A stretch of DNA of 64,000 nt from Ricordea florida (taxonomy: Eukaryota; Cnidaria; Anthozoa; Corallimorpharia; Ricordeidae), in NCBI GenBank assembly GCA_949710005.1, contig OX453275.1, forward strand, positions 30,611,218-30,675,217, read 5' to 3'. The notes below the pieces were generated by a model. That model was not told where the DNA came from. It worked only from the letters and a program-made list of their open reading frames with translations, and searched no databases. The position numbers and the translations under genes are program-made. Shown here one piece after another: positions 17,868-30,066 of the stretch (its first letter is position 1; every line of letters starts with the position of its first letter).

Positions 17868-18129
17868 GTTTAATAAAAATTTTACAAATCTTTAAACCAC
17901 AAATTCATTTTTTTCAAATTTTTGTAAAAAGTTAAATAAAAAGTAAAGTCGGTTTCAATAAAAAAAAGTAAATTCATTTCATAATTAATTTTCAATCCAT
18001 ACTTAAACTATTGGTAAAATTGGTGTAAAAACTTACCGGAAACTTTAAGAAAAAATTAAATAAAAATTAAAACCGAATTACAAAAAAGATTTATTAAAAA
18101 CCGGCTTATTTTTACGGTAACATACTACT
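17858..18129 (-). repeat. Polinton right terminal inverted repeat
   Basis: Inverted copy of 2817-3089. It includes the start codon (17867-17865, minus strand) and upstream TTTAAAG motif of the Cys/His-repeat gene, identical to those of PolB. It ends ACTACT, followed by the CATTC duplication. Confidence 0.95.
17890..17896 (-). promoter_or_regulatory. TTTAAAG promoter-like motif of the Cys/His-repeat gene
   Basis: Mirror copy of the polB motif at 3051-3057, 29 nt before ATG 17867, within the right TIR. Confidence 0.65.
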
Positions 18130-18579
18130 CATTCGGTAAATATAAATCAAATTTGCGTTGAGTCTGTTTCATCTTCAATCAGGCCATCATTGGATAAATG
18201 TACTTGTGTTTGGTCCGTTTCCTGCCCCCTTCAGTGACTGAAATGTATTTATGGAAATTAACAACTTTTCGCGGTAAGCCCCTTATTTGTGATTGGTCCG
18301 AAACTGGAACGAATTCTTGTGATTGGCAAAAACACGTTGCGTGGCTCCGTTACACTGTAAACACGCACTTCCGTTAATTTTGATAAGCCTCGCTTTCATG
18401 TATACCGTGACGTAGCGGGAAGCCTGGGGCGAGTACTTTTAATATAACTCCAAACGTAGAAAGTAATTTTACTGAACGAAGATTTTTTGTCCGAGGTGTT
18501 TCCGTCTGGTTCCTGAACAAAGTTTATACTCACCAGAAAGGGTTTCAAAAGACTTGGACTTTGGAATTATTACAACAGT
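18130..18579 (+). promoter_or_regulatory. Promoter/5' region of transporter gene A, cut by the Polinton
   Basis: Only 450 bp separate the Polinton end from the transporter start codon. The region has no open frame, so it should hold the promoter and 5' UTR. No clear TATA box was seen. Any regulatory DNA further upstream is now 15 kb away. Confidence 0.55.
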
Positions 18580-19736
18580 ATGACTGGAACGGGTTACAAG
18601 TCGGTATCATCGAAAACCGCTGGAGTTTCGCTTATCAGGTGGGGTCAGAAAAACTAGAAACGAGATCGGTTGACGGCCAGCCAGTTGTGTACGAACGAAC
18701 ATACCATCGGAGAAATATTCGCCTGCATGCAATCTGCCTCTGGCGAAATTGCAGTTGTAACTTCGATCTAAATTGAGTTTCTGTCTCTTGGTGAACAAAT
18801 TTCATGTAAAATTGCAAACGCTCTTCGTACTATTTTGTGTTGTTTGTTGTGTACGTGAATTCGATGATAACATTAATTTATTCAGCGGTTTAAAATGGCA
18901 TTAAAATTTATTGGTTTGTGTACAAAATAAACTGTATCCTGAGATTTAGAAATATTGCCATAATTACGTACTTCACCAAATATTCTCGACCAAAATTTAG
19001 TCGAGGACTGGGGATTTCCCAATTTCGAATTCGAACAAACAGAAATTTATAATTGATGGCGTTTCGTGTGTTTTCAAAGTTTATTTTGATTTTGAAATAT
19101 GTTACATGTATTTGCTTTCTCTGATTCTGTCTTTCTGTCGTTTTAGACCCTCTGTTTTCAGACAAGTAGCAGATTTTGCAAATGTATGGAAAGCATTTAT
19201 TGGGACCAACTGGATTGGTCTTCCCTTTGCGTTCAAACAGAGTGGGCTTGTGGTAAGATAGGACTTGACGCTATTTTACGACGTTAGGTCTTTCATTTTA
19301 TGGTAGATTTTCGCTTGGTTTGATTTTACTTTGACTGGTTAATTAAGTCTGAAGAATCATGAAATTAAGACTGTGTCTCAACAGTGATGAACAATTAATT
19401 TCGATTTCTTCTAGTGATACATGTATTAATAGGTGGTATTGAGGTGACGTGAGGACTGTGAGGTAATAAAAATACAGGAAAATGATAACGATTGTAATAG
19501 TGTTGATGTTCTAACACATTCTCCCTACTGGCCCTCTTTCAAATGTATGGCAATCACAAAGGAGAATTTCATGTAAGGTCTTCAAGCTATTTGTAAACAA
19601 GGTCAAGCATGACCACTATAGACAGACAGACACAGGTGCTGTTGCTAATAGTGTGTGCAGCCATAAAGGGCTAGTTTACACATAACATAGGCCAAGGGAA
19701 TTATAATGAATAAAATTCTTTATTTGCTTCCATGTT

Positions 19737-20064
19737 ATGCACCTATCAATGTTAAGCCGGTGGGGGGGAGGGGGGGGGGTATTCAGGGCATGGGGTGGGG
19801 ATTTGATATTTTTGAAAAATTTGCCATCAAATTCCCTGCCCACGGGCAAATCATTCCAGTCAAATGCAACCAAATTTCCCCACCCCAGGCTGCACATCAC
19901 TGTCAAATATCCCAAGGCTGGCAAAGAAAGATTCAAATATTCCCTCCTCCGGGAGAACAAGGTCAGTCAAATGCCCTACCCCAGGGTCAACAAAGACAAT
20001 CAAATCCCCACCCCATGCCCTGACTTCCCCCCTCCCCCCAACGGCTTAACATTGATAGGTGCAT
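19737..20064. mobile_element. MITE in intron 2 of transporter A
   Basis: Terminal inverted repeats of about 22 bp (ATGCACCTATCAATGTTAAG and CTTAACATTGATAGGTGCAT), with G- and C-rich internal parts that also pair. No meaningful reading frame. Target duplication not clear. Confidence 0.8.
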
Positions 20065-22815
20065 CACTTTTATTGACTTGACCAAAAATTTACATTCTAG
20101 CCATTAGGATACTGTATAAGCAGAAGCAAAGACTTAAATTTACTGTGCCTTGTGAATATTGTAAGGGTGGACATATTCCATTTTGGTTTCGGTATTGCTC
20201 ATGTTTTTTTTTTTTTTTTGATAATTTTAGGTGTAGACAAGTTTCATCGTTGCATGTTTATGCTTATTTCTGTCATGTTTTCCTTGTTCCCATGTTTTTC
20301 TCATGCTTATGTTGGCTTATGGTGAACCAGCTCTTAAATGTTTGGGAACTGTATAACTGAAGAAATTGGTACTGATGTTTCTTCATCTAACTTCCTTGCA
20401 GCTGGGTATTGTTGGATTACTGCTGATTTCATTTGTCACAGACCACTGCTGTCAGCTCATTATCAAGTGCAAGAAGGCTGCTGTCCAGATTGTTCTTGAT
20501 ACTGTACCAGAATGTAATGATGTAGAATCACAAGAGTTAAAGATAACAGAGCTGCGAAATACTGTGGAAAAACGCATGTTGTTTGGAGAGATTGGAAGGA
20601 TAGCTCTGGGGAAGTGGGGTTTGCTTGTTGTGAACATAGCTCTGCTTGCCACGCAGTATGGCTTCTGTATTGGATATTTTATTTTTCTTGGAAACACTAT
20701 TGAATCCATGTTTCCAAGACGCTGGCAGATGAAACCTGCTCCTACTTTAGGAACAGTTTCAGCTCATCAGAATTTCTCCAATCATTCATCATTTAGTGGA
20801 AGGAACTCAACATCTTTAGCTTCTCTGGTTTCCACTGCCCCTACATTTGCTCTTCTTGTGCTGATACCGCTCTTTCCATTGGTGTTTATGTCGTATATCA
20901 GGAGTGTGCGCAAGCTTGGCCCTGTCAGTTTTGCAGCTAACATTGCCCTTCTGCTTGCATTTCTGTCTGTGGTTGGATATATGATGAGTGGTGAGTAGTT
21001 TATGCCGATATCTGGAGAGTGGTTCTGTGAAGTCAACTGAGCTTTATATAAAATAGTTAATCAAGTGATTTGATTATTTAAGTTGTACGTCTCAAGATTT
21101 AGGGGGGAACTGATGTTGCAAATGTTTTCCTTTTTTTCAGAATGTCTGATGAAGTGCTAATGCTTGAGACATCAACCCCCCTTACAACTGACACTATCAA
21201 CTCACTTGATAAATCATTTTTTGTGTCATGGATGCAGCACCTGTCCAATTCCTTTGGAAATTATCTGTTATACTTGCTTTTTAACTCAACCATGAGCTGT
21301 CTTTAAATGTACATGTATGATACTAAAAAAAAATTTAGTTTCAGGCTTAATGCAGAAGGCAGAAGACTGTTGGTAATAAGTATTGTAATATGTACTAGAA
21401 CTCAGTCCTATTGAAATTGGCATTAGAGTTCCAGCATATATTAAACATTTATAGCAGGGTTGTGCTTTCTATAATGTCTGTATGTTTTTTTGTAAGGTTT
21501 GAAGTTCAAAGTTGATGAGATCAAGCTTGTGCATATAGCCACATTCCCTGTGTTCTTTGGACAAGTTACTAGTGCATATGAAGGCATTGGCACAGTAAGT
21601 TTATTGTTTTGTATAAATTTATGTGTGTAATTCTTATATCAGGCTTACCCAAAACTGGCTGGCAGCTTTGCTGAGTGGATTGTTCTGAGAAAATCATCAA
21701 GGTTTGTGTTCAGTACCGTGTCATCTATTCAGGATGGCCGAAAATGGTTTTTAAATTTGTCTTGTCAATGTGTTTTGCTGTGCATATTGCATGGCAATTT
21801 GGTTCGTAAGATTGGAGACCTTGAGTAGGACAGTCACAGTGCTTCTTAATTGAGAAATTGTAGCTCTGATTAGTTGTTGCCACTGGCAATTTTTTTTCGT
21901 ATTCAGGAAAGCTGCTATTCTTATATTGGGTAGAAACTTATAATAATTCATGCTGTATTGGTCTGATGAATTCATGAACAAAACAAGTTTATTCTATTTT
22001 TGTGTAAAGGACAGTTTTCACTGTATTTCAATTGTTACAAGTCTGACATCTTTGTTCATACTTAATTACTTGTTTATTCAATTTCGTATTTCAGATCAAA
22101 AAGGATTCATGTTTGCACTGTTGGCTGAAATTTTTCCAAAACCTCAGATTAAAATTTTTACATGTATCTTAAAGAACTTTTTATCCTGAAAAATACTTGG
22201 TTATTCCGTGTTTATTTTTTTTGAATTGTTTTTCATTCCTATGTTTTTTGTTCAAAGTACTTTAAACATTTTTTTTTCTAGCCCAAAATTGCTTTTGTTC
22301 ATTTTTAGACCAGTACAGGGTGAGTAGTTATTTCAGTTGTCTCCATGGCTCTATGCAGACCAGTTGCATGTAATTTATCATTCTTTTCACATCCATCAAC
22401 ATTCCAACTTGATCGGAAATTGTCAAATATGCTAAAACTGCTGGTGGCCCTTTTGGATGCATAGTTACATTTTTGTGGGGAGGTACATTTTGAAACTGTT
22501 CATGACCTATGCATTACATTTGTACCTATTTAAAAAAAAGATGGGTTAGCTGGAGTGTTGTGATTTTGTTTAGAAAGTGAAAGGTGATAATAATTGTTGA
22601 AGCAGGACTGCAGTGTTGTAGTCAATTTATGACTTAATCGTGTTTATCATTGCATATACGGGAGCAGTAATGTACAGTACAGTAGTGCCAGCAACAGCAG
22701 GATAGTACAAATTGCAAGACATTCAATTCTTTGTGTTTGTAAATCTGCTATGTCATGATGGCATCCCATAGTTGCAGAACCTTGTTCCCTTTTGATGGAA
22801 ACCTTGCTCTTGGGT

Positions 22816-23013
22816 TTAACCCTTTAAGCCCCAATCTCAATATTTATTTTCTCCTAACTGTTCTCATATACTTATTTTGGCACTAGTGAGGAGAATTTAT
22901 TTCAACATCAACACAACTCATTTTCGTTATTCTCATAACCTGAATATTTGATGCACAGTGAATATTGTAATGAGAAATTAGATGCTGGTCACTACTGGGG
23001 CTTAAAGGGTTAA
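22816..23013. mobile_element. TTAA-flanked MITE, copy 1 (piggyBac-type ends)
   Basis: TTAA flanks both sides (22816-22819, 23010-23013). Inverted ends are CCCTTTAAGCCCC and GGGGCTTAAAGGG. TTAA target plus CCC ends suggest mobilisation by a piggyBac-type transposase. Copies at 42453-42639 and 45639-45852. Lies in the large intron of transporter A. Confidence 0.82.
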
Positions 23014-23288
23014 GTTCCAGCTGTGTCGTGGTACTACACTGTTATTGGCTACTGTACTGTGTTTATTTACTGGTGTTGAGGGACTACTGTTTGAGTGTAG
23101 AATAGTACTGCTGAGATGGGATGAAACTGGATGTTTTCAGCCAAGTGCTCAATTTATTGACTGTGTGTTTCTCAGTGGGTCACTGCTCCAGAGGTTGGCA
23201 CTTACTCACTGCAAAGATAACTGAATTTACATTGGTTGCATCTGATCTGTTTCTTGATCAGTCTGTTACTTAATCGTGAGGAGTTTGG

Positions 23289-23427
23289 GTATATGTTGTA
23301 GTTCAATTTTTTCCTTGGTTCAAATTTTATTTTCCTTTGTTTTCTGGTATAGTAATGTATGATAATTAGTTTGAAACAAAGGAAAATAAAATTTGAACCA
23401 AGGAAAAAATTGAACTACAACATATAC
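23289..23427. repeat. Foldback MITE, copy 1 of 3
   Basis: Near-perfect palindrome: arms of about 60 bp begin GTATATGTTGTAGTTCAA and end TTGAACTACAACATATAC, around a loop of some 20 bp. Related copies at 36332-36459 and 41774-41881. Confidence 0.85.
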
Positions 23428-26139
23428 ACAAATGGTGGACCAAAATTTTCTAACACTACAGTGTATCTTGTAGATTGCTCTCTAGTGAAAATTGTTATTT
23501 ATACAGTGAAACAATCATTTGAACTTTTTCTTTGGATAGTAATGTAAAATCAAATGCCAACAGCGTGGTCAATAAATTGTTATACACACCTGGTTGAAAG
23601 AACATCCGAAATAAAAACCAAGGGAGGAGGGTAAAGTGGGTGTTAGTGATTTAAGCCTATTGGGGTGGGTGGAGGTGGGTTGTGTCTGAGGCCTAATGGG
23701 TAGGGCAGGGAGGGTAGGGCGTACATGATAGCCCAAGGGTGGGTGTGCTGCGTATCACAGTGCTTGCTGTACCTAACAGTTCCAGGTGGTCATTTGATGT
23801 CGAGATTGTCGATGCTTTCTGTGGCAGAGAATGCTTCTTGAGTGAAGAAGTTTGTCACAGGTAGATTGGTGGACTGCCGAATGTTAAACTAACTTCTGGT
23901 TTGTGTAGAGAATATGTTCTTTGTCATAATACATACAATATGGAAACATTAAAGAATTTTTTGTTAGTTTGACTTCAGTAAACTTTTCTCTTATGTGTAC
24001 TTAAATTATTTTAGGGGAAAGCAGTAAATTGAAAGGAATTCATGGCTTGGTTGACTGAATCAGAATTATTGTTTTGAAACATTGAATTGTATTGTTAAAA
24101 TTTGTGATTTGTAGCAAAAACACTGAAGAAAAGTCTACATGTAGCTTTAATTGTTCCAATATAGATACTTTTTGATAATATTCGTTTTTTACATTTTATA
24201 ATGCACCCAGATAAGGTAGTCAACCAAAACTACATATAGTACTGACATTAGATGCTGCCACGGAAGAAATTGTGTTGATACGTCTTTTGGCTTGAGGATT
24301 GAAATCACATTCTGTCAATTTAGCTTTACTTTTGTTGGCAAGACTACAACAGTTTTAAAAGTTTTCCGTAAGACATATTTTACTGGAAATGACAAAGAAA
24401 TTTGAAATATCAATCAAATCCAAAAAACAACATGAATACGGTGCAAAATGATGATTCATTCTCCCAGGCTAAGCAGTCCTTTTTATTATTACTATTTATT
24501 GTTGCACAAAAGTGATAGTTTTACAGAGTGAGTACTCAAACCAAGGCTACCCAAACAAATTTTCACAAAAATGATCCATTTTGTCATGATCAATTATCTA
24601 AGCAATAGAATCTCTACAAGTGCTTTATATTTCGCTTAAATGCATATAATTTGCTCTGTAACTGTACAAAACATATCGAGATGAAAAAGAATCATCTTGT
24701 CGGTAGAAACTCGCCAAAAATCTGCTGCTCAGCATCAAAAACAGACATTTAAAATTTGTATGGAAATTTATTAGAGGGGCCTTGGTTCATGGAGTCGCAC
24801 TGTAAAGATCTCAACATTTACATGTGATGTACATGTAGATGCTTGTCCTTTTTTTCCTTTATCAGTGTATAGTTGACATATTTTTGATTCGAGAGAGGCA
24901 TACAAAATTGGCTTTATGGTTTTTGTTGAAGAAGTGAATCAAACCATGTTCTCTTCTTGCAACCACAAAGCATCATGTTGTTACCGGTAATTTAATTCAG
25001 GGTTGTTAGAAGGCTGCAGGTATCTGGTTTGTTGCTCCCCCCACCCCCCAGAAAAGAAGAGACAAAACGAAACAAAGTACTAACACTACCCCCTGTGCTG
25101 TCTGCTTTTTTACCTCCTTCTGTGGAAAATCTCTCTTTTTGGCAACCCTGCTAATTGTAAATGAACATGCTAGAATGAACAAAGCACCATTTCAGCATCT
25201 GTTGATGTTAAGTTGTGTAGAATGTGGTGGTTTATGTAACGAAAAATACTCAACATGCTTAGTACCTCTGACAAGTCTTGAAAGCACTTTCCTAACCCAG
25301 CACAAACTGTTTTTTTCAGATCGTTCCAATAGAGACAAGCATGGCGGAAAACCGCCATAAATTTCCTTTGTACCTCCACATGGCAATTGGAACTGTCTCT
25401 GTAATTCTTGGCTGTTTTGGCATTCTTGGGTACCTTGTTTATGGTGAGGAAGTTGATCAGATTGTAACAGAAAGTTTCCCTTATGGCATCCTCATTCAAG
25501 TTGTGCGTTGTCTGCTATGTTTGGCTATTGTGTTGACATACCCTCTTCAGATCTTCCCAGTGATAGAGATTGTTGAAGGCTGGCTGTTCACTTCAGGCAA
25601 CACAAAGAAGCAAAATGATGTAGATGAATTGCGAAGTGGGATCCAAAATGAGGAATACTCGTACCAGATAAGTGAGACTATGGAAACAAAATCAACTGCT
25701 GAAACGTCATGGTTGCTGCAGCCTAATGTAAAGAAACCCAAGAGCAAGGTGAATGTTATTAGAGTGAACTTACAGTGTAATAACCAGGACTGGTTGTTCA
25801 AAGCAGGGTTAAGGTAATCCAGGGTTAGTGCAAAGTTTAAATGCAGATATGAGAGCTTAAAAAGCACATTCATTGTAATTCTTTTTGAATACATAATGAT
25901 GGTATGCTCTGAAAAAAAAAACTAGAGAAAGTTATCAGAGAAAATGCTTTTTAACAAGAGAAAATGAAACCCGGGTTAAAATTTAACCTTGGATTAGCGC
26001 TAATTGGCCTTCGAACAACCGGCCCCCTGGGTGTGGTTACAAGTTGAAAAGGATCAAAATGTAAATAACAATGATAGTTTCTGGTAGTTTTGACTTTTGA
26101 TGTCCTTTGGTTTACCCAGTTGCCTTGTTATTATTGTAG

Positions 26140-27371
26140 GTGAGGATGTGGAAGAAAAATGTACTACGTACATTCATTGTTTTAACCACAGCTGGTATAG
26201 CAATTGCTCTCAAAAATGACTTCGCCTAGGTCAATGCAATCGTTGGGTCTCTTGGAAGTTCCACGCTAGGATATATCCTCCCTTGTGTATTCCATCTTGT
26301 TTTGTGTAGAAATTCTATCAGTAAGTTAAGCTTTGTGAAGAATGTTCTTTTAATTGTGTTTGGAGTTGTTGGCGGGGTTATTGGTGTAGCAGTGACCGTA
26401 AGTGAAATGGTTCAACAGTTTTCTCAACATAAACTTTAACACTTCAACATGTTGTGTGTATAAATATTACTATTGTCATTAGGGAAAGATAGACAAACAA
26501 AACCACTGAGAAGCTGCCGCTGTGTTAAAAATTGCAAGTACAGGAGCAGTGGATATTTGGATAGTACTATTTATTAAGAAATTCAAACAATTTGCTTTTG
26601 AAATCTGCTAGGAAAGTGCAGATTGCCATTGCTGTTTTCAAATTGCCAAATGTTAAACAGAATGTAAATCTTAAGGAGCTTTCATTTTTTTAAATTTTAC
26701 ATATTTTAATTGGTACATACCATTGAAGTAAACATTTTCAGCCCAAATGATTTTGGTGAGGATGTGGAAGAAAAATGTACTACGTACATTCATTGTTTTA
26801 ACCACAGCTGGTATAGCAATTGCTCTCAAAAATGACTTCGCCTACGTCAATGCAATCGTTGGGTCTCTTGGAAGTTCCACGCTAGGATATATCCTCCCTT
26901 GTGTATTCCATCTTGTTTTGTGTAGAAATTCTATCAGTAAGTTAAGCTTTGTGAAGAATGTTCTTTTAATTGTGTTTGGAGTTGTTGGCGGGGTTATTGG
27001 TGTAGCAGTGACCGTAAGTGAAATGGTTCAACAGTTTTCTCAACATAAACTTTAACACTTCAACATGTTGTGTGTATAAATATTACTATTGTCATTAGGG
27101 AAAGATAGACAAACAAAACCACTGAGAAGCTGCCGCTGTGTTAAAAATTGCAAGTACAGGAGCAGTGGATATTTGGATAGTACTATTTATTAAGAAATTC
27201 AAACAATTTGCTTTTGAAATCTGCTAGGAAAGTGCAGATTGCCATTGCTGTTTTCAAATTGCCAAATGTTAAACAGAATGTAAATCTTAAGGAGCTTTCA
27301 TTTTTTTAAATTTTACATATTTTAATTGGTACATACCATTGAAGTAAACATTTTCAGCCCAAATGATTTTG
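26140..27371. repeat. 616-bp tandem duplication of the last exon of transporter A
   Basis: 26140-26755 and 26756-27371 are direct repeats. By eye the only difference is TAG versus TAC at 26227-26229/26843-26845. Each unit has the final exon, its 3' UTR and about 300 bp downstream. The splice acceptor TTGTAG lies only before unit 1, and unit 2 begins directly after TGATTTTG. Confidence 0.93.
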
Positions 27372-28084
27372 GTAGTTTATTGTTTGGTGTGGGTTGTGGA
27401 GGGTAGGATTTAAATTGTGATTCATTGATAGAATCATTCTCTAAAGTTTAACTTAATTTTTGATTTTATCATTTAGACAAAGGTTATGTCAGACATGGTA
27501 CTGACACATAGGTGTAAAGTACACAACATCACTCTGTAATCCAAAAAGTGAACAATAAAAAATATTTTGGTAAATATAAGTGTGGAATTTGCAGTTACTG
27601 TACATGTATGTGAATGGAAATAGAGCTGTCGCAGTTCTAATGACTGTGAGTGATATTCTGATGACCAACAAATCTCACTACCGTTATTCTTTATTTAAAC
27701 CAAAAGCAGGAGTTAGAGTGCATTTCTTTGGTCCGAGATTATTCAGATCACGGTGCATCAAAGGAAGTGATGAATCCATGCCCAGAGTAGATTCATTGGT
27801 TCATTTAATGCTTCACAATCTGTGTATTCTCAGATCACAAATCTACATTCAGATCATACAGCTGGACTAAAGGAATGCACCTATAGCCTTTTATTTCATA
27901 AAATTCTCATTGACCCTTCAAGATAAAAAGGGTCTGTGGCTAATATACTGTTATCAATAAATAAAATTTCTGTGACAAATCAATTCCTTGTTACTTTAGG
28001 AATAAGAGAATTTACCCACCTGATAATGATTACATATCTCTTGTGTGAAATAAAACCATTGCAAAAATGGTTATTGATAATTAT

Positions 28085-28800
28085 TAAATCAACATAAATA
28101 CTTTGCTCTTTCTGCAGCACTGTCATTATTTCCAACGTACTGGGAAGTTAAAAAGTTTGAGTTTTGAGGGTTTTAAACTGAAATTTCAAGATAGTTTCTC
28201 ATTCAGAACCAGTATCTTGATTAACAGACTAAAACAAATTGAACTGGACAAGAAGTAGATAAACAGCCAATAGTTACTATTTCAAACTGATCAAACTGCT
28301 TAAAAACTCAATAATAAATAAACATACATGTAGGGTTTAACCTTAGTGATACTGGACCTAGTTCAGCTGAATTTTGCTACCCTATAGTAGACTAAACTCC
28401 CAACCCCCCACCCCCCATCCTGAAGTTTTAATTCTGGGCACAAGTTTTTGATATTCAATCCCCCATATTCAGTCACCAGTCATATGCTGAGCAGGTATGC
28501 ATTATGAAGAACAATGAACTATTTGATTTTGACCAGGAATAAAACCACCGATTTCTGTCAGAATCCCAATTGTTGACAGTTAATAATATCCAATACTGTT
28601 TCCAATGTCAGTCATCTATTCTTGGCACCTATTGATGCCTTCTTTGCTATTAGACTGAGTTGCAATTTTATTTTCTTGAGTGGACATTTTCAGTTTTTCC
28701 TAGTGTATACTAAAATTGTCAACCAATTGATCAGTTTCCTGGAAAATGATATCCTACTCTAGATGCAAACTGTGATTTCTATACCCTATCCTTATCATGC
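28085..28800. repeat. Dispersed repeat, copy 2 (pair of 1288-2400)
   Basis: Matches the first copy in the same order without the MITE insertion in the middle. No coding potential. Lies in the gap between transporter A and ANKS3. Confidence 0.75.
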
Positions 28801-29032
28801 AAGGGAAGCAAAAGATACATTTATATATATAGGGAAATCCATTTTAAACATACCAAAAATCAGATTTTTCCTTGAAGCATGTGAGAAGCATATTACACAA
28901 ATAGCAAAACATATGAAGCATGCAGCAAATGTGTAACAGTGACTAACCATGGTGCCAACAACAGTGGTTTACAATGTCAGGCATATGACTTGCATATCGA
29001 ACAATAGAACAAATCACAACATTAACATTGTA

Positions 29033-29174
29033 CACTTAATGTATGGTCCCAAGGGAAACAGTTAGTTTTGTTTTCCCGAGAGTCCTGATGTTCCCTGAGA
29101 AAAAGTAGAGGGAAACATCAGGACTCGAGGGAAAACAAAAGTAACTAGTTTCCCGAGGGACCATACATTAAGTG
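29033..29174. repeat. Foldback MITE
   Basis: Inverted arms of about 65 bp: CACTTAATGTATGGTCCC... and ...GGGACCATACATTAAGTG, with GTTTTCCCGAG/CTCGAGGGAAAAC inside. One copy in the window. Confidence 0.82.
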
Positions 29175-30066
29175 CTTTGTTACATATTTAAACTTTCCCT
29201 TAAACAATCACACAGCAAAACAAACAAATAAAGACAGCACAACTGGCGCGCAGGCAACTACTGCGCAATTGTATCCCAGTCGAGATACATTTGAATTTGA
29301 TCAGAGGCACGTGACCAAGAATCAACCAATCACGGTGCTCGTTATGTTGAGTGAAAGTCTAGGTAAATAACAATGTAAAATGTTCACCCAATTCTCAGAC
29401 TATATGAAAGTAATTTCAGGGTGTTGATAATACAGTATATCTGTTTTCTACTGCTAAGTCAGAGGAAAAACTTACAAACGCTTTCAGATCGGGAGCTTGG
29501 GCTGCCTGTGCCTTTATCATATAACACCTGGTAGACATAAAACTACAGCGACTTATGCTGCTTGTTTAGACCCAAGAAAAAACAATCAAACTATTTGTCT
29601 CATCTCCTGCTTTTATCACATATGAGGCAAAATTACTAAATGCTGATTGGCTGAGACGGAGAGCACTTTTTCTCAAAACAAGGGTACTTTTGGTAATCAA
29701 GAGGGGATGATCACTCAATCATGATTGGTAAATAGTTGCTTAGTAATGAAGCGTTGATGTTGAATTTCATTTGTTTACAATAACTTTAAGAATACAATTT
29801 TCACTGAACCAATTGGTCATTTAAATTGTAATTTTTTTTTGTGGCAATGAATGGGCTTCCCTCAATAATTTTGCCATTTACCAGTATGTGATAAACAAGT
29901 AATTGCAATGTGCCCTTGTGCAATTAGGGATTAATTTCACTTCAAGACTCAGGCAATTTTGTTACATTACACTTGAAAACATAAGAAATTAATCATTATT
30001 GCATACAGGGTCCACACTTTCCTTATGCATAATGCTGAATTTGGCCTAGTATTTACAGTATAGAGT

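Larger units (their letters stand above)
2817..18129. mobile_element. Maverick/Polinton element (adintovirus-like), 15.3 kb
   Basis: A complete element between CATTC target duplications, with TIRs of about 272 bp that begin AGTAGT and end ACTACT. Contents by position: PolB (+), integrase (-), major capsid protein (+), packaging ATPase (+), seven structural or unknown + genes including a probable minor capsid protein, then two - strand genes at the right end. The polymerase, ATPase and capsid genes are open; the integrase has one in-frame stop and the 16749-17318 gene has an apparent frameshift, so the copy looks young but is probably not autonomous. Genes are compact, intronless and AT-rich compared with the surrounding exons. 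No adenain-type maturation protease was recognised. The right end is 450 bp from the ATG of a host transporter gene. Confidence 0.95.
18580..26439 (+). pseudogene. AAAP-family amino-acid transporter A (SLC36-like), six exons, truncated by a stop
   Basis: Exons inferred from GT-AG sites and unbroken phases: 18580-18638, 19147-19252, 20402-20990, 21497-21594, 25320-25748, 26140-26439 (526 residues if the last exon were open). It reads MTGTGYKSV, then FANVWKAFIGTNWIGLPFAFKQSG (exon 2), VTDHCCQLIIKCK (exon 3), AYEGIGT (exon 4), MAENR...FPLYLH and FGILGYLVYG (exon 5). These are hallmarks of 11-helix amino-acid/auxin permeases (Aa_trans), proton- or sodium-coupled carriers of the plasma or lysosomal membrane. 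Between helices lies a Ser/Asn-rich, probably glycosylated loop. In exon 6 codon 30 is TAG (26227-26229), which removes about 70 residues, including the last helices. A second, open copy of this exon follows at 26756 but lacks a usable acceptor. It may be a recent pseudogene or an assembly/haplotype effect. Confidence 0.85.

Noticed and set aside
26730-26760. Alternative splicing into the second, open copy of the last exon through TTTTCAG at 26740
   Set aside because: From that acceptor the reading frame hits TGA at the third codon, so it cannot restore the transporter.
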